From Paenibacillus lupini (GTDB lineage: Bacteria > Bacillota > Bacilli > Paenibacillales > Paenibacillaceae), in the NCBI RefSeq assembly GCF_011761355.1, contig NZ_JAASRW010000002.1:496001-560000 (forward strand): a DNA stretch of 64,000 nucleotides, given 5' to 3'. Within the stretch, counting starts at the first letter, position 1. Each line of letters opens with the position of its first letter. The notes under the pieces are model-generated. The model was not told where the DNA came from and did not search any database. It saw nothing but the letters and a program-made list of their open reading frames with translations. This document shows, in pieces, positions 52,306-61,417 of the stretch. A program made the translations under genes and the position numbers.

Positions 52306-53466
52306 TTGCTGTATTTCGATCATTGCGCTTCAACCCCGCCCTATGATGAAGTTGTGGATACATTCGCGGAAGTAATGAAAGCCCATTACGCTAATCCTTC
52401 CTCCATTCATCGCGCGGGAACTGAAGCTGATAAGCTGATCGCCCGTTCAAGGGCACTGCTTGCAGAGCAGTTTGGAGTGAAGCCGGAGGAGTGGCTGTTC
52501 ACTTCTGGTGGGACCGAGAGCAATAATCTCGCCATTAAAGGAGCAGCTAGACAATTCAAGAGCCGTGGCAATCATCTGATTACTACCCGGATTGAGCATG
52601 CTTCTGTTAACGATGCATTTGGGCAGCTTGAGCAAGAAGGCTTCCGGGTCACTTATTTGCCGGTTAACTCCACTGGCCATATCGATCTTGATCAATTAAG
52701 CTCCTCTATAACGGATGAGACGATATTAGTCAGCATCATGCATGTTAATAATGAAGTAGGCTCTATTCAGCCTATTGCAGAGATTGGCAAGCTTTTGTCG
52801 GCTTATCCTCGGATCTTATTCCATGTGGATGCGGTACAAAGTATAGGTAAGCTGCCTGTTAAGCCTAGAGAATGGGGTATTGATCTGCTAAGCGGTTCTG
52901 CTCATAAGCTTCGTGGTCCCAAAGGCATCGGTTATTTGTATGTTCGTGAAGGGCTGCAGCTGCAGCCGCTGCAGTCTGGCGGATCACAGGAGCGCGGCAT
53001 GCGTGCAGGCACTCAGAACGTGCCGGGTATTGTCGCATCTGCTAAAGCGCTGCGGATGGCCATGCAGGCAGAAGAGCAAACCCGCAGCAGAATGTATGCC
53101 TTGCGTGATAAGCTTATCCAGCATGCTGCAATGCATATCCCGGAATTAAAGCTTAACGGAAGTGAAGATGCTGCACTAATGGCACCACATATTGTACATT
53201 TCTCCTATCCCGGCATGAAGCCGGAAGTAATTGTTCATATGCTGGAGCAGCATGGCGCCATTGTATCTACCAAATCGGCCTGCTCCTCAAAGGACAATAA
53301 ACCTAGCCGGGTATTGCTGGCGATGGGAGCTAACTCTGAACATGCAGCTGGTGGAATCCGAATCAGCTTTGGTGATGAACATTCAGAGCAGGATATAGAT
53401 AAGCTTGCTGAAATGCTGCGCCGGACTGTAGCGCAGTTGAAACCGCTCGAAAGGAGCAGATTTTAA
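52306..53466 (+). CDS. Cysteine desulfurase (NifS/IscS family, ThiI partner)
   Basis: 386-aa PLP enzyme that takes sulfur from cysteine. PLP Lys201 is in SGSAHKLRGPKG and the persulfide Cys326 in STKSACSSKDN. GGTESNNLAIKG binds the cofactor. I chose TTG 52306 (MLYFDHCASTPP), since family proteins start just there and AGGAAGG is 11 nt upstream. The frame opens at 52255 inside the preceding terminator. One base separates it from thiI, as for nifZ-thiI in B. subtilis, so it is the dedicated sulfur donor for ThiI. Confidence 0.9.
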   Translation: MLYFDHCASTPPYDEVVDTFAEVMKAHYANPSSIHRAGTEADKLIARSRALLAEQFGVKPEEWLFTSGGTESNNLAIKGAARQFKSRGNHLITTRIEHASVNDAFGQLEQEGFRVTYLPVNSTGHIDLDQLSSSITDETILVSIMHVNNEVGSIQPIAEIGKLLSAYPRILFHVDAVQSIGKLPVKPREWGIDLLSGSAHKLRGPKGIGYLYVREGLQLQPLQSGGSQERGMRAGTQNVPGIVASAKALRMAMQAEEQTRSRMYALRDKLIQHAAMHIPELKLNGSEDAALMAPHIVHFSYPGMKPEVIVHMLEQHGAIVSTKSACSSKDNKPSRVLLAMGANSEHAAGGIRISFGDEHSEQDIDKLAEMLRRTVAQLKPLERSRF

Positions 53467-53467
53467 C

Positions 53468-54688
53468 GTGATTTACGATAAGATTATTGTTCGATATGGC
53501 GATCTCATCATGAAGGGGCGTAACCGCAACCAGTTTGAGAAGCGTGTGCTTCAACAGATTAGACTGGCCCTTCAAGAATTCCCTGCACTTACTTATGCCA
53601 AAACCTTTGGCCGTCTTACCATCAGCTTGAACGGTGAGCCGTTTGAGCCTATCTCAGAGCGTTTAAAAGATGTATTTGGGATCTATTCCTTCAGTCCTGT
53701 TATCGGCGTTCCTAACGAGCTTGAACAAATCCAGGCCGCTGCCCTTAAGGTTATGCAGGAGCTGGATCATCCGCCTGCAACCTTTAAAGTCAGTGCTAAG
53801 CGGGCGTGGAAGCCGTTCCCTCATAACTCACAGGAAATGAATCATTTGGTTGGTTCTCATGTGCTGCGGGCAATTGCGGAGCTGAAAGTGGATGTCCGTA
53901 AGCCGGAAGTTGATTTGCGCGTGGATATTCAAGAAGAAGCTACGTATATCTTTAACACTGTTATTTTGGGTGCAGGAGGATTTCCGTTTGGATCCAATGG
54001 CAAAGCGTTGCTGCTGCTTTCTGGCGGAATAGACAGCCCGGTAGCAGGGTGGATGGCGATGCGCAAAGGTTTGGAGCTTGAGGCTGTTCATTTCCACAGC
54101 TATCCGTTTACAAGTGATAAGGCACAAGAGAAGGTCATTGAGCTGGCCAGAAGGCTGTCGTACTATGCTGGGGCGCCTCTGAAGCTGCATATGGTGCCTT
54201 TTACGGAAATTCAGACAAGACTCGTACAGGCGAAGCAGGATAATCTGATGATCACCCTCATGCGTCGTGCGATGCTTCGGATTACCGAGCAGCTTGCTGA
54301 AAAAACTGGTGCAGGCGGCATTGTAACAGGTGAAAGCTTGGGTCAGGTAGCTAGTCAAACGCTGCCAAGCATGAATGTCATTGGCCGAGCGACAGTTCTT
54401 CCATTGCTTAAGCCTTTGCTGATGATGGATAAGCAGGAGATTATTAACGAAGCAGAGCGAATTGGAACCTTTACAACGTCTATCCTTCCCTATGAGGATT
54501 GCTGTACGCTGTTCCTGCCGAAATCGCCAAGCACAAACCCGAATCTGAATGTGGTGGAACGGGCGGAATCCTATATTCCAGAGCTGGAACAGCTGCTGCG
54601 TGAGGCTGTAGAACGTACCGAGGTGATCGAACTGACTCCAGATGCACAGGCATCAGGCGAGACAGCCGGAGAGGATCGCTGGTTCTAA
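53468..54688 (+). CDS. thiI: tRNA uracil 4-sulfurtransferase ThiI
   Basis: 406-aa enzyme making 4-thiouridine at tRNA position 8. N-terminal ferredoxin-like/THUMP region (IIVRYGDLIMKGRNRNQFE...), then the PP-loop ATPase motif LLLLSGGIDSPVAGW (around residues 182-196) and GGIVTGESLGQVASQT. It lacks the C-terminal rhodanese domain of the E. coli protein, the usual Bacillota form. GTG 53468 follows AAAGGAG inside the preceding gene. Confidence 0.95.
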   Translation: MIYDKIIVRYGDLIMKGRNRNQFEKRVLQQIRLALQEFPALTYAKTFGRLTISLNGEPFEPISERLKDVFGIYSFSPVIGVPNELEQIQAAALKVMQELDHPPATFKVSAKRAWKPFPHNSQEMNHLVGSHVLRAIAELKVDVRKPEVDLRVDIQEEATYIFNTVILGAGGFPFGSNGKALLLLSGGIDSPVAGWMAMRKGLELEAVHFHSYPFTSDKAQEKVIELARRLSYYAGAPLKLHMVPFTEIQTRLVQAKQDNLMITLMRRAMLRITEQLAEKTGAGGIVTGESLGQVASQTLPSMNVIGRATVLPLLKPLLMMDKQEIINEAERIGTFTTSILPYEDCCTLFLPKSPSTNPNLNVVERAESYIPELEQLLREAVERTEVIELTPDAQASGETAGEDRWF

Positions 54689-54690
54689 AT

Positions 54691-54730
54691 AAAAAGCAGA
54701 GATCCCTTAGTGGGATTCTCTGCTTTTCTC
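54691..54730. terminator. Bidirectional terminator between thiI and the reverse TerC gene
   Basis: AAAAAGCAGAGATCCC pairs with GGGATTCTCTGCTTTT around TTAGT, with T runs on both strands. The stop codon of the reverse TerC gene lies within it. Confidence 0.9.
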
Positions 54731-55417
54731 TTGTAAGGATTGTCTTTTGCTGCGAATACGGTTGTTCGTATAAAGACCTGCAGTGATAATAAGGACGATA
54801 ATGAGGAGAAGGAATGACCAATAGAAAGCGGGGCTTTCTTCGAAAAATTCCTTAAATATCTTCTCGTGTGTGATCATCTTAGCTGCTGTGTAAGCAAGGA
54901 CACCGGAACCGATATAAATAATCCAAGTAAATTTGTTGATCAGCTTAATGAAGAGCGTTGAGCCCCACACGATGACTGGTACGCTGATGAGCAGTCCCAG
55001 TATAACAAGCAGCATACTGCCATGTGATGCACCTGCTACTGCGATGACATTGTCGATGCCCATTGCCGCGTCAGCGATAATGATCGTTTGAATCGATTGC
55101 CAAAGCGTACTGCCAGCTTTAATATCGCCATGCTTATCATCTTCCTGAATAAGCAGTTTGTATGCGATCCAGAGCAATAAGATACCGCCTGCCAGGTGAA
55201 GCCAAGGCAAATCCAGAAGCTGCACAACTACGATTGTAGCAATAATCCGGATGCCAATCGCCCCTGCCGTACCCCATAGAACCGCTTTCTTTTGCAGATG
55301 TGAAGGCAAATTACGAGCGGCCATACCGATGACAATGGCATTGTCACCCGCAAGAATGAGATCGATAAAGACGATATTGAGCAATGCCAGCCAGAATTCT
55401 AATGTGAATAAATCCAT
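54707..55417 (-). CDS. TerC family membrane protein
   Basis: 236 aa with seven predicted spans. Family motifs: FIDLILAGDNAIVIGMAARNLP at the N-terminus and IIIADAAMGIDNVIAVAGA in the middle, each with the conserved Asp pair implicated in metal (Mn2+) transport. AGGGAGGGTC precedes the reverse ATG 55417. Divergent from a second TerC gene. Confidence 0.9.
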   Translation of the reverse strand: MDLFTLEFWLALLNIVFIDLILAGDNAIVIGMAARNLPSHLQKKAVLWGTAGAIGIRIIATIVVVQLLDLPWLHLAGGILLLWIAYKLLIQEDDKHGDIKAGSTLWQSIQTIIIADAAMGIDNVIAVAGASHGSMLLVILGLLISVPVIVWGSTLFIKLINKFTWIIYIGSGVLAYTAAKMITHEKIFKEFFEESPAFYWSFLLLIIVLIITAGLYTNNRIRSKRQSLQEKSRESH

Positions 55418-55573
55418 TTTTCTTGACCCTCCCTTCTTACAATTCCTCTTCTGTTCTCGAAGTCTTCATTATCTACGCAGGAAGGACGGGGATGGATTCA
55501 TTTTTTTTTAGGACATCCTTTCATAAAACTTGTCCGCCTCACATACAGGTGAAATAGAGGGGGCGAACGTAAA

Positions 55574-56233
55574 GTGGATAGTGTGCTCATTTTTCTTCAA
55601 ATTGTATTGATTAACTTGCTGCTCAGTGGAGATAACGCCGTCGTAATCGCAATGGCTAGTCAGCAACTTCCACCTAAGGAACGCAAACGCGCCGTTTGGT
55701 GGGGCGCACTCGCTGCAGTAGGGCTGCGCTGTCTGTTGACCCTTGCGGCTATCTCGTTGCTTCAAATTCCTTATCTGCAGGCGATTGGCTCTGTGCTGCT
55801 TCTTTACATTGCAGCTAAGCTGCTTGCCGATGCAGGGCAGGAAGGCGATCTGCATATGCCAAGCAAAAAAACGAAATCCCTTGCACAAGCCATTCGTACC
55901 ATTGTGGCAGCGGATTTCATTATGAGTCTGGATAATGTGCTGGCAATTGCTGCAGTCGCGGATGGCGATACGGTACTTATTTTGCTCGGGATTGCGATAA
56001 GCATACCTATGATCATTTGGGGCAGCCAGATTCTGGGCAGCCTTCTGCACAAATTCCCTCCACTTGTATATATTGGAGCTGGATTACTTGGTTATGCTGC
56101 TGGCGGAATGCTTGTTCATGATCCCGGAATGGACGCTTTATTATTCAACGGATCGAGGACAGCCGCGGAGGCGATACCTCTTTTATGTATACCGTTTGTC
56201 GTCATAATTGGCTTATTAAAACGAAGAACTTAA
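55574..56233 (+). CDS. TerC family membrane protein (second copy)
   Basis: 219 aa, about seven spans, with LINLLLSGDNAVVIAMASQQLP and IVAADFIMSLDNVLAIAAV. Shares the motif layout of the divergent copy but is shorter at the C-terminus. GTG 55574, 11 nt after GAGGGGG. Probably Mn2+ export for metal-dependent exoenzymes or detoxification, based on B. subtilis MeeF/MeeY. Confidence 0.88.
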   Translation: MDSVLIFLQIVLINLLLSGDNAVVIAMASQQLPPKERKRAVWWGALAAVGLRCLLTLAAISLLQIPYLQAIGSVLLLYIAAKLLADAGQEGDLHMPSKKTKSLAQAIRTIVAADFIMSLDNVLAIAAVADGDTVLILLGIAISIPMIIWGSQILGSLLHKFPPLVYIGAGLLGYAAGGMLVHDPGMDALLFNGSRTAAEAIPLLCIPFVVIIGLLKRRT

Positions 56234-56245
56234 TCTATTTTCACA

Positions 56246-56275
56246 AGCCGTTCACAGGTGAACGGTATTTTTTTG
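56246..56275 (+). terminator. Terminator after the second TerC gene
   Basis: GCCGTTCA pairs with TGAACGGT around CAGG, followed by ATTTTTTTG. Confidence 0.85.
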
Positions 56276-56391
56276 CAATGTTCCTTCTGTTCCCGCTGGT
56301 ATTTTCATCGCAGTTCCTTTAAACTATGATAGATAAAAACTGGCGTCTTTCGTCATGTATGGGGGTAGACGTTGTAAGGAGCGGAACGCAA

Positions 56392-56880
56392 ATGCCTAAT
56401 AACAAATATTCCGCTGGAATTATTGTGTTACTAGTCGGGGTCGTTATTTTACTGGGCAAACTTGGTGTATTCAGCTTTTTGGGGGCTATTTTCTGGCCGC
56501 TGCTCGTCCTCATTCCGGGAATTTTGCTGCATGTCTTCTATTTTGGCAGACTTCTTCCCGCGGCAGTCCTTGTTCCCGGTGGAATACTAACTGTGTCTGC
56601 ACTGCTGTTTATGGTTTGTAACATCTTTGGATGGGATGTACTGAAATATTTGTGGCCGCTGTTCCTGTTCGGCGTTGCTGTCGGCTTATACGAATATTAT
56701 TTGTTCGGCTCGTCCCGCCCGCGTGTTGCGCTCACGGCGTCTATAGCGCTAGCCGTTGCTTCAGCTGTTTTTCTGCTTCTCGTCTTGTTATGGAGCTGGG
56801 GGATCTATATTGTTGCGCTTGTGTTAATGGTTGCCGGAGGCTGGATGGTAATCACGAACCGATCGCGTCGTCGCTGGTAA
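56392..56880 (+). CDS. LiaF/DUF5668-like membrane protein
   Basis: 162-aa protein with about six hydrophobic segments: AGIIVLLVGVVILLGKLGVFSFLGAIFWPLLVLIPGILL at the N-terminus is the LiaF-TM/DUF5668 pattern. No LiaF C-terminal domain. I chose ATG 56392 (AAGGAGCGG upstream); the frame opens at 56326 ahead of that site. Role unknown, possibly envelope stress. Confidence 0.75.
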   Translation: MPNNKYSAGIIVLLVGVVILLGKLGVFSFLGAIFWPLLVLIPGILLHVFYFGRLLPAAVLVPGGILTVSALLFMVCNIFGWDVLKYLWPLFLFGVAVGLYEYYLFGSSRPRVALTASIALAVASAVFLLLVLLWSWGIYIVALVLMVAGGWMVITNRSRRRW

Positions 56881-56932
56881 GTGCTGCAAGGTAAGGAAAG
56901 TAAATTAGAGAAAATGGAGTGGATTATTAGTT

Positions 56933-58777
56933 ATGCAAGCAAGAGAAAACATCCGGAATATTGCGATTATCGCCCACGTTGACCACGGTAAAACAACTTT
57001 GGTTGATAAGCTGTTGCAGCAATCAGGTACATTTAGAGAGCATGAAGCTGTACAGGAGCGTGCAATGGATTCCAATGATTTGGAACGGGAACGCGGTATT
57101 ACGATCCTGGCGAAAAATACGGCAATTACGTATAAAGACTACCTTATTAACATTGTCGATACACCAGGACACGCGGACTTTGGCGGAGAAGTAGAACGGA
57201 TTATGAAGATGGTTGACGGCGTATTGCTCGTCGTTGATGCGTTCGAAGGCTGCATGCCGCAAACAAAATTTGTATTGCGTAAAGCACTTGAAAGCAACCT
57301 TACGCCAATTGTAGTCGTTAATAAAATTGACCGTCCTAATGCCCGCCCGACAGAAGTTATCGATGAAGTGCTTGATCTGTTCATCGAGCTTGGTGCTAAC
57401 GATGATCAACTGGAATTCCCGGTTGTATATGCATCCGCTCTGATGGGTACTTCGAGCCTTGAGTCCGAACCTGAGAAACAAGAAGACAACATGCAAGCTT
57501 TGTATGAAACAATTGTAAGCCACATCCCGCATCCTACGGAAACGGTTGATGAGCCGCTGCAATTCCTTGTTACTTTGCTTGATTACAATGAATACCTGGG
57601 TCGTATCGCGGTTGGCCGCGTAAACCGTGGTATCGTTCGTCAAGGTCAATCGGTAGCGGTAATTACTCGTGAAGGTGCTGTTAAGCAAGCCCGTATCGAG
57701 AAATTGTTTGGTTTCCAAGGTCTGAAGCGTATTGAGATCGAAGAAGCAGGCGCTGGTGACATCGTTGCTATCGCTGGTATCAAAGACATCAACATCGGTG
57801 AGACAATTGCTGATCCAACGAAACCAGAAGCATTGCCAGTTCTGAAAATCGACGAGCCAACTTTGCAAATGACGTTCCTGGTTAACAACAGCCCGTTTGC
57901 AGGCCGCGAAGGTAAATGGGTAACATCCCGTAAAATTCGTGAGCGTTTGTTCAAAGAGCTTGAAACAGACGTAGCACTTCGTGTAGACGAAACAGACAGC
58001 CCGGACGCATTTATCGTATCCGGACGTGGTGAGCTTCACCTTGGTATTCTGATTGAGAACATGCGTCGTGAAGGATTCGAAATTCAAGTTTCGAAACCAG
58101 AAGTTATCATCAAGGAAGTTGATGGCGTGAAATCCGAGCCATACGAACGCCTTCTGATTGATGTACCAGAAGACAGCATGGGTTCCGTTATGGAAAGCCT
58201 TGGAACACGTAAAGCAGAGATGGTCAACATGATCAACAACGGCAACGGCCAAGTTCGTCTGGAATTCATTATCCCAGCACGTGGTTTGATCGGCTACCGT
58301 ACTTCGTTCCTGACTTTGACACGCGGCTACGGCATCATGAACCATGCTTTCGACAGCTACGGTCCACTTGCATCTGGAGTTGGCGGTCGTCACCAAGGTG
58401 TACTCGTATCGAGCGAAACAGGAACTTCGACGTTCTATGGCATGCTGGGTGTAGAGGACCGCGGTATTCAATTCGTTGAGCCAGGTACTGAAATTTATGA
58501 AGGTATGATCGTAGGCGAGCATACGCGCGATAACGATATCATCGTCAACATCTGTAAAGAGAAGGCGCTGACTAACGTTCGTTCTGCTGGTAAAGATGAT
58601 ACAGTTAAACTCAAAACTCCACGTCTGTTCTCCCTTGAACAAGCGCTTGAGTATTTGAATGACGATGAGTACTGTGAAATTACGCCGAAGTCGATTCGTC
58701 TTCGTAAAAAAATCTTGAACAAGAGCGAGCGCGAGCGTGCAGAGAAACATCGCAAAACAGCGCAAGCAGGCGTATAA
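56933..58777 (+). CDS. typA: Translational GTPase TypA/BipA
   Basis: 614-aa ribosome-associated GTPase. G1 [17 protein letters not shown] (12-28), switch ERERGITI, G3 DTPGHADF, G4 NKIDRP, followed by EF-G-like domains and the TypA-specific C-terminal domain. Needed for ribosome assembly at low temperature in several bacteria. Codon use is strongly biased, which creates a 580-codon antisense open frame that is not a gene. The order typA, YlaH, ..., YlaJ, PhoH follows B. subtilis ylaG-ylaK. Confidence 0.97.
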   Translation: MQARENIRNIAIIAHVDHGKTTLVDKLLQQSGTFREHEAVQERAMDSNDLERERGITILAKNTAITYKDYLINIVDTPGHADFGGEVERIMKMVDGVLLVVDAFEGCMPQTKFVLRKALESNLTPIVVVNKIDRPNARPTEVIDEVLDLFIELGANDDQLEFPVVYASALMGTSSLESEPEKQEDNMQALYETIVSHIPHPTETVDEPLQFLVTLLDYNEYLGRIAVGRVNRGIVRQGQSVAVITREGAVKQARIEKLFGFQGLKRIEIEEAGAGDIVAIAGIKDINIGETIADPTKPEALPVLKIDEPTLQMTFLVNNSPFAGREGKWVTSRKIRERLFKELETDVALRVDETDSPDAFIVSGRGELHLGILIENMRREGFEIQVSKPEVIIKEVDGVKSEPYERLLIDVPEDSMGSVMESLGTRKAEMVNMINNGNGQVRLEFIIPARGLIGYRTSFLTLTRGYGIMNHAFDSYGPLASGVGGRHQGVLVSSETGTSTFYGMLGVEDRGIQFVEPGTEIYEGMIVGEHTRDNDIIVNICKEKALTNVRSAGKDDTVKLKTPRLFSLEQALEYLNDDEYCEITPKSIRLRKKILNKSERERAEKHRKTAQAGV

Positions 58778-58805
58778 ACACCGGGCAGGCTAAGGGGGTT
58801 ACGGC

Positions 58806-59120
58806 ATGCAGCAATGGTTGAGCGACCATCACGCCGTTTCATATTTGCTTATACTTGGATTTACGATCTATATCTTCAATAAAGTGTTCAGGGCGAACAA
58901 TCAGAAGCTTCCGATCTTGAAGGAAGTGCTTGTCTACATCCTGATGGCGTTTGGTTCGCTAGTCCTTATGGTTCTGCAAGTCGACAAACTTCCTATTATT
59001 CAATGTATGGGGATCGCCGTTCTAATGATGCTTATGCTTCGCGGGCGGCAGCTGTACGACAAATGGAAAAATAACAGGGCCGGCAACGGCGCCATAAAGG
59101 AAGCTGATTCGGGCAAATGA
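58806..59120 (+). CDS. YlaH-like membrane protein
   Basis: 104 aa with three predicted spans (VSYLLILGFTIYIFNKVF; VLVYILMAFGSLVLMVLQV; CMGIAVLMMLMLRG) and a charged tail, as in YlaH, which also follows typA in B. subtilis. AAGGGGG lies before ATG 58806. Its stop overlaps the next start. Function unknown. Confidence 0.8.
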   Translation: MQQWLSDHHAVSYLLILGFTIYIFNKVFRANNQKLPILKEVLVYILMAFGSLVLMVLQVDKLPIIQCMGIAVLMMLMLRGRQLYDKWKNNRAGNGAIKEADSGK

Positions 59121-59389
59121 CGTTTGATGACGCCTTGTTCAACTGGCTGCAGATTCATATCGTAGCCGAAGATCGGCCGGATGATCATGCGGCTATGGAT
59201 ACCTGTGAGTTTTTCGCGCAAATTTTGTCGGAAGACCACGGTGTATCTGGCCAGCATATTGCAGCAACAGATGCGACTATGGTTCATGTGAAGTATGAAC
59301 GTAATGGAAGCACCAAGCTGCAACTATATCCTCGGGAAGCTGCTGAGCAGCTTCTCGTTGATATCAGGTCGAATCCGAAATACAACTGA
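59117..59389 (+). CDS. Small hypothetical protein
   Basis: 90-aa acidic soluble protein (MTFDDALFNWLQIHIVAEDRPDDHAA...) sitting where ylaI lies in B. subtilis but without that protein's zinc-ribbon Cys pairs. Family not recognised. ATGA overlap with the YlaH-like gene. Confidence 0.7.
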   Translation: MTFDDALFNWLQIHIVAEDRPDDHAAMDTCEFFAQILSEDHGVSGQHIAATDATMVHVKYERNGSTKLQLYPREAAEQLLVDIRSNPKYN

Positions 59390-59409
59390 CATGAAGGTGT
59401 GATGATCTT

Positions 59410-60456
59410 ATGACGCAAGGCTCGGCTGCACTGCCACCTCGTGGAGTAAATGCCAAGACCGCTCCAAGATCGCCTAAGCCACCTAAGAAAAGACGCGTGC
59501 TGAAAGTAGTTTTGCTGCTATTATTGGCTGTTATTTTGTTAATCGCAGCATACGTCGGATTTCTGGCTACCAAGGCGAACAAAGCGATTAACGACATTGG
59601 TACTGTATCCAATAACGAAGTACAGATTCCAGTTGCGGAGTCAGTGAAGAAGAAAGCTGTGGGAATGGTACTGCTTGGCCTTGATACCAGGGCAAAGGGC
59701 GGTGGCATGAACACCGACGTCATGATGGTTGCTGTCTTTAACCCGAACTCCAAATCAGCGACTGTTATCTCGATTCCTCGGGATACTTTGCTGGAGCTGG
59801 AAGGTTATGGTGAACGGAAAGCTAACGCTAACTATGCTACTTTCTTTAGTCAAGCCCGCTCGGACAAGGGGATGGACAAGGAAGCGGCAGAAGCAGATGC
59901 TAAACGTGCCATTCGGGATATGCTTGGTAAATACTTTGGTGTTGACCTCAAGTATACAGCTGTTGTGAACTTTAAAGGCTTCGAGGATGTTGTAGACGCA
60001 CTAGGCGGTATTGAAGTGAACGTCGATATGGATATGAAATATGTCGACAATTACGATGGTACGAACATTAACTTGAAAAAAGGTCTGCAAACTCTTGATG
60101 GTGATAAAACGCTTGACTTTGTTCGTTACCGGAAATCGAATGACGGCAAAAATATGTCCAGTGACTTCGACCGGAACCAACGCGAAAGTGAAGTTGTAGC
60201 CAAGATTGTTGACAAGATGAAATCACTTGGCGGTATTGCGAAAATGGGCAATGTCATCGATGCTGTTGGCGACAACATGTCGATTGATATGCCACCGAAG
60301 GAAATCCAAAACCTGATGAAGACCTACTTCGGCATCAGCAGCTCGGATATTCAGTTCATTCCGCTCGAAGGAACATGGAAAAGTCCTTATGTCTATTTGG
60401 ATGAAACCAAGCTCAGCGAGGCTCGTGCAGCTTTACAGGCGAAAATGGCTGAATAA
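59410..60456 (+). CDS. LytR-CpsA-Psr (LCP) family phosphotransferase
   Basis: 348-aa membrane-anchored enzyme that attaches wall teichoic acid or other glycopolymers to peptidoglycan. A basic cytoplasmic tail with Pro/Lys precedes one span (about 35-55). LCP domain: LLGLDTRAKGGGMNTDVMMVA, ISIPRDTL (lipid-phosphate Arg), KANANYATFF, and DFVRYRKSNDGKNMSSDFDRNQRE. GAAGGTGTG precedes ATG 59410. Confidence 0.9.
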   Translation: MTQGSAALPPRGVNAKTAPRSPKPPKKRRVLKVVLLLLLAVILLIAAYVGFLATKANKAINDIGTVSNNEVQIPVAESVKKKAVGMVLLGLDTRAKGGGMNTDVMMVAVFNPNSKSATVISIPRDTLLELEGYGERKANANYATFFSQARSDKGMDKEAAEADAKRAIRDMLGKYFGVDLKYTAVVNFKGFEDVVDALGGIEVNVDMDMKYVDNYDGTNINLKKGLQTLDGDKTLDFVRYRKSNDGKNMSSDFDRNQRESEVVAKIVDKMKSLGGIAKMGNVIDAVGDNMSIDMPPKEIQNLMKTYFGISSSDIQFIPLEGTWKSPYVYLDETKLSEARAALQAKMAE

Positions 60457-60482
60457 CCATAGACTAGGGATTGGTTTACCGC

Positions 60483-60488
60483 TATAAT
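60483..60488 (+). promoter_or_regulatory. -10 box of the small-protein gene at 60529
   Basis: TATAAT with TTGGTT-like sequence 15-17 bp upstream (60466-60472); weak -35. Confidence 0.4.
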
Positions 60489-60528
60489 AGGTGTACGGAT
60501 ATGATTCCTTTCGATGGAGGTCATGCGG

Positions 60529-60711
60529 ATGCCCAAAGCCGTAACCGCGTCATTTAAGACTAATAGAAGCGGTGATGAGAGCTTGAGACTATTCTCAGGT
60601 TTTAAGGCTGACGACTGCATCTGTGTGCCGATCTCGGTATGTATCCGGATGGAACCGAATAGAATAATGACAGGCTTGTTTGAAGGACTTGCTGTCATGA
60701 AGAAAGCCTAG
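60529..60711 (+). CDS. Small hypothetical protein
   Basis: 60 aa: MPKAVTASFKTNRSGDESLRLF, then ADDCICVPISVCIRMEPNRIMTG. GGAGG at 60516-60520 is 8 nt before ATG 60529, and ATGs at 60514 and 60523 are too near it. It has its own promoter and terminator, so it is probably a real gene. Family unknown. Confidence 0.55.
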   Translation: MPKAVTASFKTNRSGDESLRLFSGFKADDCICVPISVCIRMEPNRIMTGLFEGLAVMKKA

Positions 60712-60735
60712 TGAGTAAATCACTAGGCTTTTTGT
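60702..60735. terminator. Terminator between convergent genes
   Basis: AAAGCCTAGTGA pairs with TCACTAGGCTTT around GTAAA, then TTGTGT. The stop codon of the small gene is inside the stem. Confidence 0.85.
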
Positions 60736-60757
60736 GTCTTTAGCTGCGGTATACAAG

Positions 60758-61300
60758 CTAGTGAAGATTCTGTAAATTTTTTGCCCGCTGCTGCACTTCT
60801 GGGTCTTGAGGTAACACCTCTCGAGGGAGCTGCGGTACAATCCGGCCGATGATGTCGGCCATCTCTTCCGCGAAGCCGCTAACCGGTCTGCCGCGGCGTA
60901 TATCAGCTCCGATTTCGTTCAGCCGCTGTGACAAATCCATATCGGCTGTTACGATAGCATCAATGCCGTAAGGATCTTTATGGAAAGCTTCAGCGACGGA
61001 ATATTTAATCGTCCCTACTCTGGAGCGATCAAGCTTGCTGTCGACATCGATCCCAACCACGGCGGTGTTACCGAGTACGACACAGTGCGCATTCGTAACA
61101 CCTTTGATGCCCATGGCCAGCTGTTCCAAGTGCTTCGAGACCTTCTCAGGATCTGCAATGTGTTTTTTCTGAGGACTTGTCTGCTGAGCGCGAACAGTGC
61201 CATTATTTTGAGGAGAGGGTGATGTTTCGTTTCGGGCGACGGTGCCGCAGCCAGCCGTAATTGCCGCAATTGCAATCGCCGCAATAAGTTTCTGGTACAT
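60758..61300 (-). CDS. YhcN/YlaJ-family sporulation lipoprotein
   Basis: 180 aa. Signal peptide ending ITAGC (Cys18), Ser/Gln-rich linker, then the conserved KVSKHLEQLAMGIKGVTNAHCVVLGNTAVVGIDVD and AVAEAFHKDPYGIDAIVTADMDLSQRL-type segments. Family members are forespore lipoproteins affecting germination. GAGGTGG precedes reverse ATG 61300. Divergent from the PhoH gene, as with ylaJ beside ylaK. Confidence 0.88.
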   Translation of the reverse strand: MYQKLIAAIAIAAITAGCGTVARNETSPSPQNNGTVRAQQTSPQKKHIADPEKVSKHLEQLAMGIKGVTNAHCVVLGNTAVVGIDVDSKLDRSRVGTIKYSVAEAFHKDPYGIDAIVTADMDLSQRLNEIGADIRRGRPVSGFAEEMADIIGRIVPQLPREVLPQDPEVQQRAKNLQNLH

Positions 61301-61417
61301 GTTCGTTCCACCTCATTTTGTCTTGTTGCACATCGTCTATTCAAACTTTAGTGTACCCGCAGCCAAGTATGGCTATGTATGCCTATCCATTGAATGACCG
61401 ACGCCGGGAGGGTTTTC

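Noticed and set aside
57023..58765. 580-codon open frame antisense to typA
   Set aside because: It mirrors the biased codons of typA, gives a Phe/Cys/Asn-rich protein with no known motif, and lacks a ribosome site.
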